Numbered from the stretch's first letter, positions 1 to 10,674 are shown. The stretch: DNA of 38,085 nucleotides from an uncultured Oscillospiraceae bacterium (GCA_947629755.1 CANREY010000014.1:1-38085), one strand, 5' to 3'. Notes: a model not told the origin generated them from the letters alone. Program-made: numbers and translations.

Positions 1-80
1 GTTACCCGTTATCCTTGCCCTGTGGAGCCCGGACTTTCCTCACGCGCGTTAGCGCCCGCGGCTGTCCGGCCCGGTCACCG
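1..80 (-). ncRNA. rnpB: RNase P RNA, 5' part, cut by the window edge
   Basis: Read on the minus strand, positions 41-24 give GAGGAAAGTCCGGGCTCC, the near-invariant 5' core (CR-I region) of bacterial class A/B RNase P RNA. It is preceded by a GGCCGGACAGCCGCGGG stretch typical of the P1-P3 start and followed by ACAGGGCAAGGATAACGGGTAAC-like sequence as in family members. RNase P RNA is the catalytic RNA that removes tRNA 5' leaders. Only about the first 80 nt lie in the window; the rest continues past position 1. The 5' end near 80 is placed about 7 nt downstream of a good promoter at 87-115. The gene is divergent from murD. Confidence 0.9.
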
Positions 81-86
81 GTGAGT

Positions 87-115
87 ATGGTATTACATTT
101 TTCAATGATTGTCAA
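87..115 (-). promoter_or_regulatory. rnpB promoter
   Basis: Minus strand TTGACA (115-110), 17-bp spacer, TACCAT (92-87). A perfect -35 with a fair -10, placing transcription start near 80, where the RNase P RNA begins. Confidence 0.75.
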
Positions 116-155
116 GTACCTCCATATTTGTCATTATCCTCATTGGCAGATTTGT

Positions 156-184
156 TTGCAATATGACATCGCCAGTGATATAAT
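156..184 (+). promoter_or_regulatory. murD promoter
   Basis: TTGCAA (156-161), 17-bp spacer, TATAAT (179-184) with an upstream TG (extended -10 flavour). Start near 191 gives a short leader holding the GGAGGG ribosome binding site at 198-203. The TTGCAA/TATAAT pair recurs in front of tgt and yajC. Confidence 0.7.
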
Positions 185-208
185 GTATTGGTTGAATGGA
201 GGGCTTAT

Positions 209-1576
209 ATGACGCTTTGCGATTATATTGACGCACTGAAGGGAAAACGCGTTACGCTCCTTGGCCTTGGCGTGAGCAACAGGCCGCTGGCGAGGCTGCT
301 TGCTGACGCCGGTATCGACCTCACCGTCCGGGACAGGGCAACGAGGGAGGCGCTTGGCGGCATTGTACAGGAGCTTGAGGCCAAAGGGTGCAAATTCGCT
401 TTTGGTCCGGAGTACTTATCGGACATCGACGCCGACGTCATCTTCCGCTCGCCGGGGATAATGCCCTTTGAGCCGGGAATAGCGAAGGCGGTGGAGAACG
501 GGTCGGCGCTCACAAGCGAGATGGAGGCGTTTTTTGAGGTATGTCCCTGCAAAATAGCCGCCGTCACCGGCTCCGACGGGAAGACCACGACGGCCACTAT
601 AATCTCCGAGATACTTAAGGCCGACGGGAAAAAGGTCTGGCTTGGCGGCAATATAGGAACGCCGCTTCTTGATAAGGCGGATTTGATGGGGCCGGAGGAC
701 GTGGCGGTGGTGGAGCTCTCCTCCTTCCAGCTCATGACAATGAACCGATCCCCGGACATGGCCGCGGTTACGAACGTATCGCCAAACCACCTTGACAAGC
801 ACAGGAGCATGGAGGAGTACGTGGAGGCCAAGCGGAACATACTTCAAAATTCGCCCCACCCAAGTATAGTCTCCCTGAACGCCGATAATGATGTGACACG
901 CTCATTCGCAAAAAGGGCGGGGGAGGGCGTCAGGTTTTTCTCCCGGCGGGACACAGTTGAAAACGGCGCTTACTGCGAGGACGGCGTGATTTACGCCTCC
1001 TTAAATTGCAAAGCCGAGAGGATAATGGAGGCGAAGGACATACTTATCCCCGGAGAGCACAACGCGGAAAACTACCTCGCCGCCATCGCGATGCTATACG
1101 GGCAGGTTAAAAACGACGCGATAGTCAGCGTGGCACGGAGCTTCAAGGGCGTTGAGCACCGCATCGAGCTTGTGCGGGAGGTGCGCGGCGTGCGGTACTA
1201 TAACGACTCCATCGCCTCCTCGCCCTCCCGGACACGGGCGGGACTGCGGGCCTTTGATGAGAAGGTCATACTTATCGCCGGGGGCAAGGACAAGGGCGTG
1301 CCCTTTGACGGTTTGGGTGAGGACATAAGGGAGCACGTGAAGGTACTGGTGCTCACGGGCCTTACGGCGGATAAGATCGAAAAGGCCGCTGTTGACGCCG
1401 GATTTGACGGCCCCATAATCAAAAGGGACGACTTTAAGGAGGCGGTCATGGAGGCCGCCGGGGCGGCGGAGCCGGGAGACGTGGTCCTCCTCTCGCCGGC
1501 CTGCACCTCCTTTGACAGGTTCAAGGATTTTGCCGAGAGGGGCAAATATTTTAAAGAGATAGTGACGGAGCTGTAA
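209..1576 (+). CDS. murD: UDP-N-acetylmuramoyl-L-alanine--D-glutamate ligase
   Basis: Cytoplasmic Mur ligase that adds D-glutamate to UDP-MurNAc-L-Ala using ATP, in peptidoglycan precursor synthesis. The 455-aa product has the N-terminal Rossmann domain (VTLLGLGVSNRPLA), the Mur ligase ATP-binding P-loop GSDGKTTT at residues 121-128, the central NVSPNHLDKH motif, HNAENYLAA, YNDSIASSPSRT, and the MurD C-terminal signature LSPACTSFDRF. Length is normal for MurD. A start at 188 is open in frame, but ATG 209 has GGAGGG 5 nt upstream and matches the family N terminus. It is the first gene of a run with the PLP enzyme (2-nt gap), yunB and ligA. No other mur or dcw genes are adjacent, so this murD stands apart from a division/cell-wall cluster. 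Confidence 0.95.
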   Translation: MTLCDYIDALKGKRVTLLGLGVSNRPLARLLADAGIDLTVRDRATREALGGIVQELEAKGCKFAFGPEYLSDIDADVIFRSPGIMPFEPGIAKAVENGSALTSEMEAFFEVCPCKIAAVTGSDGKTTTATIISEILKADGKKVWLGGNIGTPLLDKADLMGPEDVAVVELSSFQLMTMNRSPDMAAVTNVSPNHLDKHRSMEEYVEAKRNILQNSPHPSIVSLNADNDVTRSFAKRAGEGVRFFSRRDTVENGAYCEDGVIYASLNCKAERIMEAKDILIPGEHNAENYLAAIAMLYGQVKNDAIVSVARSFKGVEHRIELVREVRGVRYYNDSIASSPSRTRAGLRAFDEKVILIAGGKDKGVPFDGLGEDIREHVKVLVLTGLTADKIEKAAVDAGFDGPIIKRDDFKEAVMEAAGAAEPGDVVLLSPACTSFDRFKDFAERGKYFKEIVTEL

Positions 1577-1578
1577 AA

Positions 1579-2820
1579 ATGGACGAACTTATGACATTGG
1601 CATCAAAAGCTCAGGCGGATTGCCGGGAGATCTTTTCAAAAATCGACGAGCTTTCGGAGAAAAACACGCAAAAGGTCCTGTCGGCATTTGAGCGCCACCG
1701 GGTCAGCGCCCCCATGTTCGCCGGGACAACGGGCTACGGCTATGACGATTTGGGGCGGGACACGCTGGATCTCATCTGGGCGGACGTATTCGGGGCGGAG
1801 AAGGCGCTGGTGCGGCAAAACTTCGTAAACGGCACCCACGCCATTACTGCGGCAATATTTTCGGCTCTCAGGCCGGGGGATACCCTCCTTGCCGCCACCG
1901 GAGCGCCCTACGACACGCTCCAGACGGCCATCGGGCTTACAGGCGACTACCCCGGAAGCCTTAAATATTACGGCGTAAATTACGCTGAGGTGGGCCTTAA
2001 GCCCGACGGCACGCCGGACATCGAGGCCATAAGACGGGCCGCCTCAAATCCCAAGGTCCGGGAGGTGGAGGTCCAGCGCTCCTCCGGCTACGCCACCCGC
2101 CCGGCCCTCAGCGTGGAGGCCATAGGGGATATATGCCGCGCGGTACATGAGGTGAACCCGTCAGCGGTGGTCGTGGTGGATAACTGCTACGGCGAGTTTA
2201 CGGATTTGATTGAGCCCTGCGAGGTTGGCGCGGACCTCATTGCCGGATCGCTCATTAAGAACCCCGGCGGAGGTCTCGCTCCCACGGGCGGGTATATAGC
2301 GGGCAGGGCAGAGCTTGTAGACGCCGCCGCCATGAGGCTCACCACTCCGGGCATCGGCGGTGAGTGCGGGTGCTCGCCCTACGGCTCACGTCTATTTTAT
2401 CAGGGCCTCTTTATGGCGCCCCACACGGTGGCTCAGGCGCTGAAGACCGCCGTATTCACCGCCAGAATGACTGAGCTTCTGGGCTTTAAGTCCCGCCCGG
2501 CCTTTGACGATAAGCGCTCGGACATAATCCAGTCCATAGACTTCGGAAAGCCGGAGCTTCTTGAAAAATTCTGCCGTGGCATACAGGCCGGCTCCCCGGT
2601 GGACTCCTTCGTCACGCCGGAGGCATGGGACATGCCGGGGTACGAGGACAAGGTCATAATGGCCGCCGGTACCTTCGTACAAGGGGCGTCGATCGAGCTT
2701 TCATGCGACGGGCCCATGCGGGAGCCCTACACCGCCTATCTTCAGGGGGCGCTGACATATGAGGCCGGAAAGCTTGGCGTTCTCCGGGGACTTTCGGGCA
2801 TAATCGGGAAAATTGGATAA
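1579..2820 (+). CDS. PLP-dependent methionine gamma-lyase family protein (aluminium-resistance/YnbB type)
   Basis: A 413-aa fold-type I PLP enzyme of the Met_gamma_lyase ("aluminum resistance") family found widely in Firmicutes, including B. subtilis YnbB. Visible motifs are RQNFVNGTHAI near the N terminus of the large domain, the PLP-ring region VVVDNCYGEF with the conserved Asp, and SLIKNPGGG, whose Lys should form the Schiff base, followed by a GECG segment. The family is named for homology to Cys/Met metabolism lyases, but its physiological substrate is not firmly established, so a C-S lyase activity is only an inference. It starts 2 nt after murD with GGAG at 1566-1569 inside the murD end, so the two are almost certainly cotranscribed and may be translationally coupled. 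Confidence 0.88.
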   Translation: MDELMTLASKAQADCREIFSKIDELSEKNTQKVLSAFERHRVSAPMFAGTTGYGYDDLGRDTLDLIWADVFGAEKALVRQNFVNGTHAITAAIFSALRPGDTLLAATGAPYDTLQTAIGLTGDYPGSLKYYGVNYAEVGLKPDGTPDIEAIRRAASNPKVREVEVQRSSGYATRPALSVEAIGDICRAVHEVNPSAVVVVDNCYGEFTDLIEPCEVGADLIAGSLIKNPGGGLAPTGGYIAGRAELVDAAAMRLTTPGIGGECGCSPYGSRLFYQGLFMAPHTVAQALKTAVFTARMTELLGFKSRPAFDDKRSDIIQSIDFGKPELLEKFCRGIQAGSPVDSFVTPEAWDMPGYEDKVIMAAGTFVQGASIELSCDGPMREPYTAYLQGALTYEAGKLGVLRGLSGIIGKIG

Positions 2821-2856
2821 GCTTCCCGCATAATATACACCGGGGAGGTGTGGCCG

Positions 2857-3516
2857 GTGTATAGAAGCCTCTTTATAAGGCGGCTGATGTTCAGGCTGCG
2901 GGGAGGAAAGAGGATATTTGCAGTTTTGATGCTTTTGTGCGGTATCATATTTATCGCTCTTTCCCTTATTCTCTCCTCCACGCTTACGCCGACTATCGTG
3001 GAGCTTGCCGTGGCCGCGGCCACGGACGACATCACCATCGCCGTGAACGAGACGGTATCCGAGGTCATGGGGGACGGGAGCTTTGATTACTCAAGGCTCG
3101 TGACATTGGAGCGCGACAGCCAGGGGAACATAACGGCCCTTGTCTCCAACGTCGCCACCGTCAATATGCTCCAGGCCAGGATAACCAACGCCGTTGTGGA
3201 AAAATTCGCAGGCTCCGACATGACCCACGTGACCATACCGCTGGGCAACCTTATCGGCGGCCCGGTGTTCTCAGGCCGCGGGCCAAGAATAGGGGTGGAC
3301 ATACTTTCCATCACCAACGTGTCCACCTCATTCAGAAACGAATTTTCCTCGGCGGGCATAAATCAGACGAGACACAGGATAATAATGGACGTACTTGTGA
3401 GCTTAGAGGTGATGCTCGGCGGCCGCACAGGTACGGACAGCGTACTTACGGAAGTAAACGTGGCGGAGACGGTCATCGTGGGCAATGTGCCGGGGGCCTA
3501 CGCCGCGGTTTCCTGA
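2857..3516 (+). CDS. yunB: Sporulation protein YunB
   Basis: A 219-aa single-pass membrane protein: a basic N terminus, one hydrophobic helix at about residues 21-45 (FAVLMLLCGIIFIALSLIL), then an extracytoplasmic domain. The domain carries the YunB pattern: an N-terminal AINETV-like segment, MLQARITNAV, the IPLGNLIGGPVFSGRGPRI block and a C-terminal ETVIVGNVPGAY. In B. subtilis yunB is a sporulation gene of the mother-cell sigma-E regulon; biochemical role unknown. Start choice: an in-frame GTG at 2848 overlaps the ribosome binding site GGGGAGG (2842-2848), whereas GTG 2857 sits 8 nt downstream of it, so 2857 is preferred. It lies between a metabolic gene and ligA with short gaps, so housekeeping read-through transcription is likely besides any sporulation promoter. 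Confidence 0.87.
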   Translation: MYRSLFIRRLMFRLRGGKRIFAVLMLLCGIIFIALSLILSSTLTPTIVELAVAAATDDITIAVNETVSEVMGDGSFDYSRLVTLERDSQGNITALVSNVATVNMLQARITNAVVEKFAGSDMTHVTIPLGNLIGGPVFSGRGPRIGVDILSITNVSTSFRNEFSSAGINQTRHRIIMDVLVSLEVMLGGRTGTDSVLTEVNVAETVIVGNVPGAYAAVS

Positions 3517-5502
<1,986 letters not shown>

Positions 5503-5548
5503 CAACAAATACGAGACATACAAACGGCTATTTTTTCGAGGTATACCA

Positions 5549-7888
5549 ATGAGCAAAAAAACATTCAAAACAGTTTTGGCGCTGTGCCTTGCGATAACAA
5601 TGGCGCTGTCCGCCGTCCCCGCCCTCGCCGCTGTTGGCGGAACAGGGGAGGAGCTATATAAGAACACAAGACAGCTCATGGACGGCTTTTACTTTACGAA
5701 CACCGTGTCCGTGAACGCCTCAGGTAAGCGGGTGGAGACATATACACTTGAAACAACGCCCGCGGGTCCTGTTTACCCCATCGTCCTTGCAAAGGACAAG
5801 ATACACCACACAATGGACATAAACGATATGACCGCCTGGGCCGAGAGCCACGGCTACAACGTCCACGCCGCCATAAACGCCGATTTCTTCTACGAGACCT
5901 ACAACTACCCCTTGGGCGGCGTTATACAGGACGGAAGGTACATATCGAGCATGAACGGCGAAAACCTGCTCGTCTTCACCGACTATGGAGCTTTCTTCAG
6001 CGAAAAGCCCTCCGTCACGCTCACGCTTCAAAATATGGGCGGCGGCTTTAGCATGGACCCGGTGACGGGGGAGTTTGTATCAAACGCGGGAAAGACCGTG
6101 ACGCCTCAGCATTTAAATAAGGTCCGCACAAAGACCGGCGGGCTGTTCCTCTATACCGGCGACTACCACGAGTCCGCCACCTGCACCTCCCGTCCCGGCT
6201 GGGGCGTGCGCTTCAGGGTGCTCGGCGGTGAGCTCACCGTAAGCGGCAGTATGGAGCTTGAGGTCGTAGAGGTCATACCTGACGGGCTGGACTTTGAGCT
6301 TTCGGAGGGCTGCATGGTCCTGACGGCTCCGGCGGACAACCCGGTCTACGCCGATTATTACAATAACTTCGCCGTGGGTGACAGGGTGGAGCTCACCACC
6401 ACCTGCTCCGACGAGCGCCTTATAAACGCCAAATGGGCCTGCGGCTGCGGCGACCTCCTTGTCGAGAACGGCTCCCTCACCGATAAGAGCGCGTGGGACA
6501 AGGCCATAGCCGCCGTAAACCCCCGGACGGGCATTGGTATCAAGCCTGACGGCTCGGTCATAGCCTACGTGGTGGACGGAAGGCAGGGCAACTACTCCAA
6601 CGGCGCGCTTATGGAGGAGATGGCCACGGACCTTCTGGCTCGCGGGTGCGTCGCCGTCGTAAATCTTGACGGCGGCGGCTCCACCACCATGAGCGTCAGG
6701 ATCCCCGGCAACAGTGAGTGTACCGTTGTGAACCACCCCTCCGGCGGCAAGCCCAGAAAGTGCGGCTCCTACATACTTTTCGTCTCCGATAGAGTGCCTG
6801 ACGGCGTGGCGCGCTCGCTCCACATTGAGGAGGACGGGGCGTTTGTACTCGCGGGGTCGTCTATGCCGATAAATGTCACCGCCACAGATTACGCCGGTAT
6901 GCCGGTGTATTTTACCGACAGCGTTTTAGCTAACTGCTCCCTCGGTACTCTCACCGACGGCTTTTACACCGCGGGGCCCGTGGCGGGAGTTGACACGATG
7001 GAGCTATGGTCCGCCTACGGGGCCTCCGGATTTGGGAGCGTACACGTCGTTGACGCCCTTGATACTCTCACCGTCCTTGACGCCGCGACGGGGAAGGCCC
7101 CGGCGCTCACGGAGCTTGAGCCGGGAGACGAGGTACAGCTCACCGTCTCCGGCACGCGCCTTACAAGAGACGTGGCCATGGACACAAGGTCCGTCACTTT
7201 CGCCGTCACCGAGGGCCTTGGTGAGATGACCGAGGACGGGTGCTTTACATTCACGGGCCAGTCCGGCGCCAAGGGCGAGATAACCGTCACCGCCGGTGGC
7301 CTCACCGTGACGGTGCCGGTGGGGTCAAAGCTCCGCTTTACCGACACCTCCGGACACTGGGCCGAGCAGTATATAAACACGCTTTACGACAACAACGTGG
7401 TGACCGGCGTCGGCGATATGATGTACAGGCCCGCCGATACGATAAAACGCTGTGACTTCACCGTCATGCTCTGGCGGGCGCTTGGCAGCCCCGGCAGACG
7501 GGAGGAGGGGGAGGCCGCGCCGGAGAGCCCCTTTGAGGACGTGACCGAGGACCAGTATTTCTATGACGCCGTGGTCTGGGCCGCCAATACGGGTATCGTC
7601 AACGGCGTCGGAAACGGTAACTTCTCGCCCCGCGGTGAGCTCAGCCGCGAGCAGGCCTTTACGATGATCTACCGTCTCCTCACGGCCCTCAGGAAGGAGC
7701 TTCCCGCACCGGACAGGGCGGCCCTTGACATATTCTCCGACGCCGGGAGCGTAAGCGATTACGCCCTTGACGCCATGGCGTCTCTGACGGCATGGGGGCT
7801 CATCACCGGCGACGGCGGGAGCTGTTTCCCACAGCGCCACATGACCCGCGGCGAGATGGCGAAGGTCGTGGTGGAGGCCGTTTACTGA
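5549..7888 (+). CDS. Secreted phosphodiester glycosidase (NAGPA) domain protein with three SLH domains
   Basis: A 779-aa surface protein. Residues 1-27 form a Sec signal peptide (MSKKTFKT, hydrophobic core, cut after ALA). The N-terminal half is a NAGPA-type phosphodiester glycosidase domain: AINADFF (about 108-114) with GGVIQDG, then GIGIKPDGSVIAYVVDG and VNLDGGGSTT (Asp at 374). A beta-rich linker follows, then three S-layer homology repeats from about 597 (FTDTSGHWAEQY; FEDVTEDQYFYDAV; FSDAGSVSDYALDAM) that would bind pyruvylated secondary cell-wall polymer. The domain is named for the human mannose-6-phosphate uncovering enzyme; in bacteria the natural substrate is mostly unknown, perhaps phosphodiester-linked wall or teichoic sugars. 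Ribosome binding site is GAGGT at 5539-5543. A second protein of the same catalytic family lies at 9384-10667. Confidence 0.88.
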   Translation: MSKKTFKTVLALCLAITMALSAVPALAAVGGTGEELYKNTRQLMDGFYFTNTVSVNASGKRVETYTLETTPAGPVYPIVLAKDKIHHTMDINDMTAWAESHGYNVHAAINADFFYETYNYPLGGVIQDGRYISSMNGENLLVFTDYGAFFSEKPSVTLTLQNMGGGFSMDPVTGEFVSNAGKTVTPQHLNKVRTKTGGLFLYTGDYHESATCTSRPGWGVRFRVLGGELTVSGSMELEVVEVIPDGLDFELSEGCMVLTAPADNPVYADYYNNFAVGDRVELTTTCSDERLINAKWACGCGDLLVENGSLTDKSAWDKAIAAVNPRTGIGIKPDGSVIAYVVDGRQGNYSNGALMEEMATDLLARGCVAVVNLDGGGSTTMSVRIPGNSECTVVNHPSGGKPRKCGSYILFVSDRVPDGVARSLHIEEDGAFVLAGSSMPINVTATDYAGMPVYFTDSVLANCSLGTLTDGFYTAGPVAGVDTMELWSAYGASGFGSVHVVDALDTLTVLDAATGKAPALTELEPGDEVQLTVSGTRLTRDVAMDTRSVTFAVTEGLGEMTEDGCFTFTGQSGAKGEITVTAGGLTVTVPVGSKLRFTDTSGHWAEQYINTLYDNNVVTGVGDMMYRPADTIKRCDFTVMLWRALGSPGRREEGEAAPESPFEDVTEDQYFYDAVVWAANTGIVNGVGNGNFSPRGELSREQAFTMIYRLLTALRKELPAPDRAALDIFSDAGSVSDYALDAMASLTAWGLITGDGGSCFPQRHMTRGEMAKVVVEAVY

Positions 7889-7927
7889 TACACGCAAAAT
7901 TTTAAGGTCAAATATGGCCGTGGGTAC

Positions 7928-7956
7928 TTGAAATATTTTTAAAAATGAGAGATAAT
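7928..7956 (+). promoter_or_regulatory. Promoter of the reductase gene at 8000
   Basis: TTGAAA (7928-7933), 17-bp spacer, GATAAT (7951-7956). It places the transcript start near 7963, inside the inverted repeat at 7958-7980. Confidence 0.7.
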
Positions 7957-7957
7957 G

Positions 7958-7980
7958 TAATGAAGCGTTACGCTTTATTA
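7958..7980. promoter_or_regulatory. Operator-like inverted repeat over the transcription start
   Basis: TAATGAAGCG (7958-7967), TTA, CGCTTTATTA (7971-7980): two 10-bp arms with one mismatch around a 3-bp centre. It begins 2 bp after the -10 and covers the predicted start. A repressor operator is more likely than a terminator because there is no T-run and the ribosome binding site follows 8 nt later. The regulator is unknown. Confidence 0.5.
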
Positions 7981-7999
7981 AACGAACGGAGGAAAGAAC

Positions 8000-9274
8000 A
8001 TGGCTGTACATGTAGTCAACGAGGCCCGCAGATGCTTACACTGCAAGAACCCCATGTGCCGCACGGGCTGTCCGATCAACACGAACATTCCTGAGATGAT
8101 CGAGCTTTTCCGCACCGGCCACAAGAAAGAGGCCGGAGATATGCTCTTTGAGAATAATCCGCTCTCCGTTTTCTGCTCTCTCGTCTGCAACCACGAAAAT
8201 CAGTGCGAGGGCCACTGCGTATTGGGGCGCAAGGGCGCTCCGGTGCAGATCTCCAGCATTGAGAACTACATATCCGACGCCTACCTTGACGACCCGGACT
8301 TAAAGCGGGAGCCCAGAGTGGGCCAGAGGGTGGCCATCATCGGCTCCGGCCCCGCCGGCCTCACCATCGCCGTGAAGCTCGCCCAGAAGGGCTACGACAT
8401 AACTATCTTTGAAAGCAAATATAAAATAGGCGGCGTGCTCCGCTACGGTATCCCCGACTTCCGCCTTCCCAAGACGGTCATTGAGAGGTACAAAAAACAG
8501 CTCCTGCGTCTTGGCATAAAAATACGCCCCAACGCCGCCATCGGCCTTGCCCTGACCGTGGACGACCTTCAGCGCGACGGGTACGAGGCCATATTCATCG
8601 GCACCGGTGTGTGGAAGGCCAACAAGCTCAACGTCCCCGGCGAGAGTCTTGGGCACGTCCACTACGCCATCGACTATCTTGTGGACCCGGACGTATTCAT
8701 AATCGGCGAGACGCTGGTGGTCATCGGCGCGGGCAACTCCGCCATGGACGTGGCCCGGACCGCCCTTCGCAAGGGCTCCCGCCATGTGCACGTATTCTGC
8801 CGTGAGCCCAAGGCCGCCGCCAGCGAGCGCGAGCTTGACTACGCCATCGCCGACGGCGTGGACATGATGTACGGCATCGAGACCGTTGAGATCCGCGACG
8901 AGGGCGTTGTTTACCGCCAGAGGACCTTTGATGAGGAGGGCAACGTCACCGACGTGTCAGAGCCCCGGCTTTTTCCCTGCGATAACGTTATCGTGGCTAT
9001 CTCCCAGGGCGCCCAGAGCCGCATCGTCAACACCACCACGGGATTAAACATGAACGAGCGCGGCCTTCTTGCCACCGACGAGCACGGCCGCACCACCCGC
9101 GAGGGCATCTTCGCCGCCGGCGATGTGTCGCTGGGGGCCAAGACAGTGGTGGAGGCCGCCCGCAGCGCCAAGATAGTGGCGGACGAGATGGACCGCTACC
9201 TCACCGAGCGCCGTCAGAGCCGCGCCCCCGTCGAGCCCGACGAGCTCCCCATAACGAACAGGGCAGAGGACTAA
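8000..9274 (+). CDS. gltA: Glutamate synthase small-subunit-like FeS/FAD NAD(P)H oxidoreductase
   Basis: A 424-aa protein of the GltD/NfnB family. The N terminus has two cysteine sets for [4Fe-4S] clusters (RCLHCKNPMCRTGCP, Cys12-24; then CSLVCNHENQCEGHC). Next come the FAD-binding GSGPAGLT (about 113-120), an IPDFRLPK segment, the NAD(P)H-binding GAGNSAMDVA (about 244-253), and the C-terminal FAD motif AAGDVSLGAKTVVEAARSA. Such proteins pass electrons from NADPH to a partner: the large glutamate synthase subunit, or in NfnAB a ferredoxin-NAD subunit. No partner gene is adjacent, so the exact reaction is open. Ribosome binding site GGAGGAAAG at 7988-7996 fixes ATG 8000. It is monocistronic between its own promoter and the terminator at 9288. 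Confidence 0.8.
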   Translation: MAVHVVNEARRCLHCKNPMCRTGCPINTNIPEMIELFRTGHKKEAGDMLFENNPLSVFCSLVCNHENQCEGHCVLGRKGAPVQISSIENYISDAYLDDPDLKREPRVGQRVAIIGSGPAGLTIAVKLAQKGYDITIFESKYKIGGVLRYGIPDFRLPKTVIERYKKQLLRLGIKIRPNAAIGLALTVDDLQRDGYEAIFIGTGVWKANKLNVPGESLGHVHYAIDYLVDPDVFIIGETLVVIGAGNSAMDVARTALRKGSRHVHVFCREPKAAASERELDYAIADGVDMMYGIETVEIRDEGVVYRQRTFDEEGNVTDVSEPRLFPCDNVIVAISQGAQSRIVNTTTGLNMNERGLLATDEHGRTTREGIFAAGDVSLGAKTVVEAARSAKIVADEMDRYLTERRQSRAPVEPDELPITNRAED

Positions 9275-9287
9275 TCAAATAAATTTT

Positions 9288-9319
9288 CTCCCCCGGCCAA
9301 AGGCCGGGGGAGCTTCTTT
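9288..9319 (+). terminator. Terminator of the reductase gene
   Basis: Perfect 11-bp GC stem CTCCCCCGGCC (9288-9298) / GGCCGGGGGAG (9302-9312), AAA loop, followed by the moderately T-rich CTTCTTT. It lies 14 nt after the stop codon. Confidence 0.8.
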
Positions 9320-9336
9320 GCCTTATGCGTAACGAA

Positions 9337-9378
9337 AACGGACTGTGGAGCGGCGCTGGGCCTTCTTCACAGTCCGTT
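9337..9378 (-). terminator. Terminator of the minus-strand phosphodiester glycosidase gene
   Basis: AACGGACTGTG (9337-9347) pairs perfectly with CACAGTCCGTT (9368-9378). On the minus strand it follows the stop codon at 9384 by 5 nt and is followed by TTTTCGTT. With the hairpin at 9288 it separates two convergent genes. Confidence 0.7.
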
Positions 9379-9383
9379 ATTTT

Positions 9384-10667
9384 TCATTCGCCGGCGGTCC
9401 CGGTGGACGGCGGCATTATGAGCCAGGCGTCAGGGAGGTAGCGGCCGTCGGTCTTGGGGCTTGAGGTCTTGGTTATCATCTCGTTCATGTAGGTCATGGA
9501 GGAGCTGGAGCCGCCGTCCATGTTCATGGCGTTATAACAGCCGTAGCGGATAAGAATATCGGCGCAGGTGGACACCGACGCGCCAAGGCCCGTGGTGACG
9601 CTACGGCCCTCGATTACGAGCATAAGGACCGACTTGTCGCTTGTCTGTCCGATGCAGGTGCGGGGCTGTTTGCTCATATAGCCGCCGTCCACGTGCTTTT
9701 CGCCGTTGAGGACGATGATGGGCTGGAACTGCATACCGTCGCGAAGCTCCGAGGTTTTGACCTTGTAGCCCATGCGCAGGTTGTTATCGTAGTCGAAGCC
9801 GCATATCTGATAGGTGCCGCCGGTGGTGCTTGAGTACTTCTCGCCGTCGGAGATAAGCAGCCCAATGCACACATCGCCCCGTCCGTGGCCCTCGAAGTCC
9901 GCAAAGCCGCTGGCGTTGACGCCGAGGACCGCGTTGTTTTCCTTGACAAATTCCGTGACGGTGGAGCCGCGGCCTGAGCGCTTGTTGGCGGCCAATCTCA
10001 CCTGGGCGCTGTCCTTGACTATGGCCAGCTTTCCGGTGTAGTCGGAGTTTGAGAAGGAGATTATGATGAGGTTGTTGGGTGAGTCGATGGCCCAGACGGT
10101 GTCGCCGGCGGTGGTCTTTATCCCAAGCTTCTCGATGTCCTTTATCTGAAGGCCGTGGAAGTCCTCGATGTCCTCCGGCATGGTGTCGGGGTCCAGCTCC
10201 GGGAACTGGGCCAGAAGGTCCTCAAGGCCCGTATCCGGTGGCTCCGTGGCGGTGGTCCCGGTGGGAACGGTGGGCTCGGAGGTGGGCGGCGGAGGCGTGG
10301 TGCTCTGGGTGGGAATGTCGCTCTCGTCCACCATGTTGTTCTTGTCGCGTTGCTCCATGTCGGCCACCACCTTATCCACCACGCTGGCGGGTATGAAATA
10401 GGTGGCCAGCCACTGGTGACTGAGGGTGCTCATGGCGGTCTCGATATACATGGTGCGGAGATTTTTAATAAACGGTATCTGCGAATAAACCGCGGTGAGA
10501 TATAGGCAGACCAGAACGAGGAGCACACTTATAAGGACGATCGGCCATCTGCGTTTTTTACTCCCGCGCTTTTTATTAGCCGTATGCGCCCCCGACGATC
10601 CGCCAAAGATTTTTGAGCCTGACGAGACAGTACTGTTTGTACTGTAATTTGTATTGTTCTTTTCCAT
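9384..10667 (-). CDS. Membrane-anchored phosphodiester glycosidase (NAGPA) family protein
   Basis: A 427-aa protein: basic, Ser/Asn-rich cytoplasmic N terminus, one transmembrane helix (about 40-60; RRWPIVLISVLLVLVCLYL), a Pro/Thr-rich linker (about 120-150; TTPPPPTSEPTVPTGTTATE), then a C-terminal NAGPA domain with AVLGVNASGF, LLISDGEKYS and the signature AMNMDGGSSSSM. The catalytic domain should be outside the cell. It shares its domain with the SLH protein at 5549 but uses a membrane anchor. Start: TTG 10703 is open in frame, but TTGAAA there is the -35 box of a good promoter, so ATG 10667 is preferred although it has no ribosome binding site (see promoter entry). Substrate unknown. Confidence 0.82.
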   Translation of the reverse strand: MEKNNTNYSTNSTVSSGSKIFGGSSGAHTANKKRGSKKRRWPIVLISVLLVLVCLYLTAVYSQIPFIKNLRTMYIETAMSTLSHQWLATYFIPASVVDKVVADMEQRDKNNMVDESDIPTQSTTPPPPTSEPTVPTGTTATEPPDTGLEDLLAQFPELDPDTMPEDIEDFHGLQIKDIEKLGIKTTAGDTVWAIDSPNNLIIISFSNSDYTGKLAIVKDSAQVRLAANKRSGRGSTVTEFVKENNAVLGVNASGFADFEGHGRGDVCIGLLISDGEKYSSTTGGTYQICGFDYDNNLRMGYKVKTSELRDGMQFQPIIVLNGEKHVDGGYMSKQPRTCIGQTSDKSVLMLVIEGRSVTTGLGASVSTCADILIRYGCYNAMNMDGGSSSSMTYMNEMITKTSSPKTDGRYLPDAWLIMPPSTGTAGE

Positions 10668-10674
10668 GTGTCGT

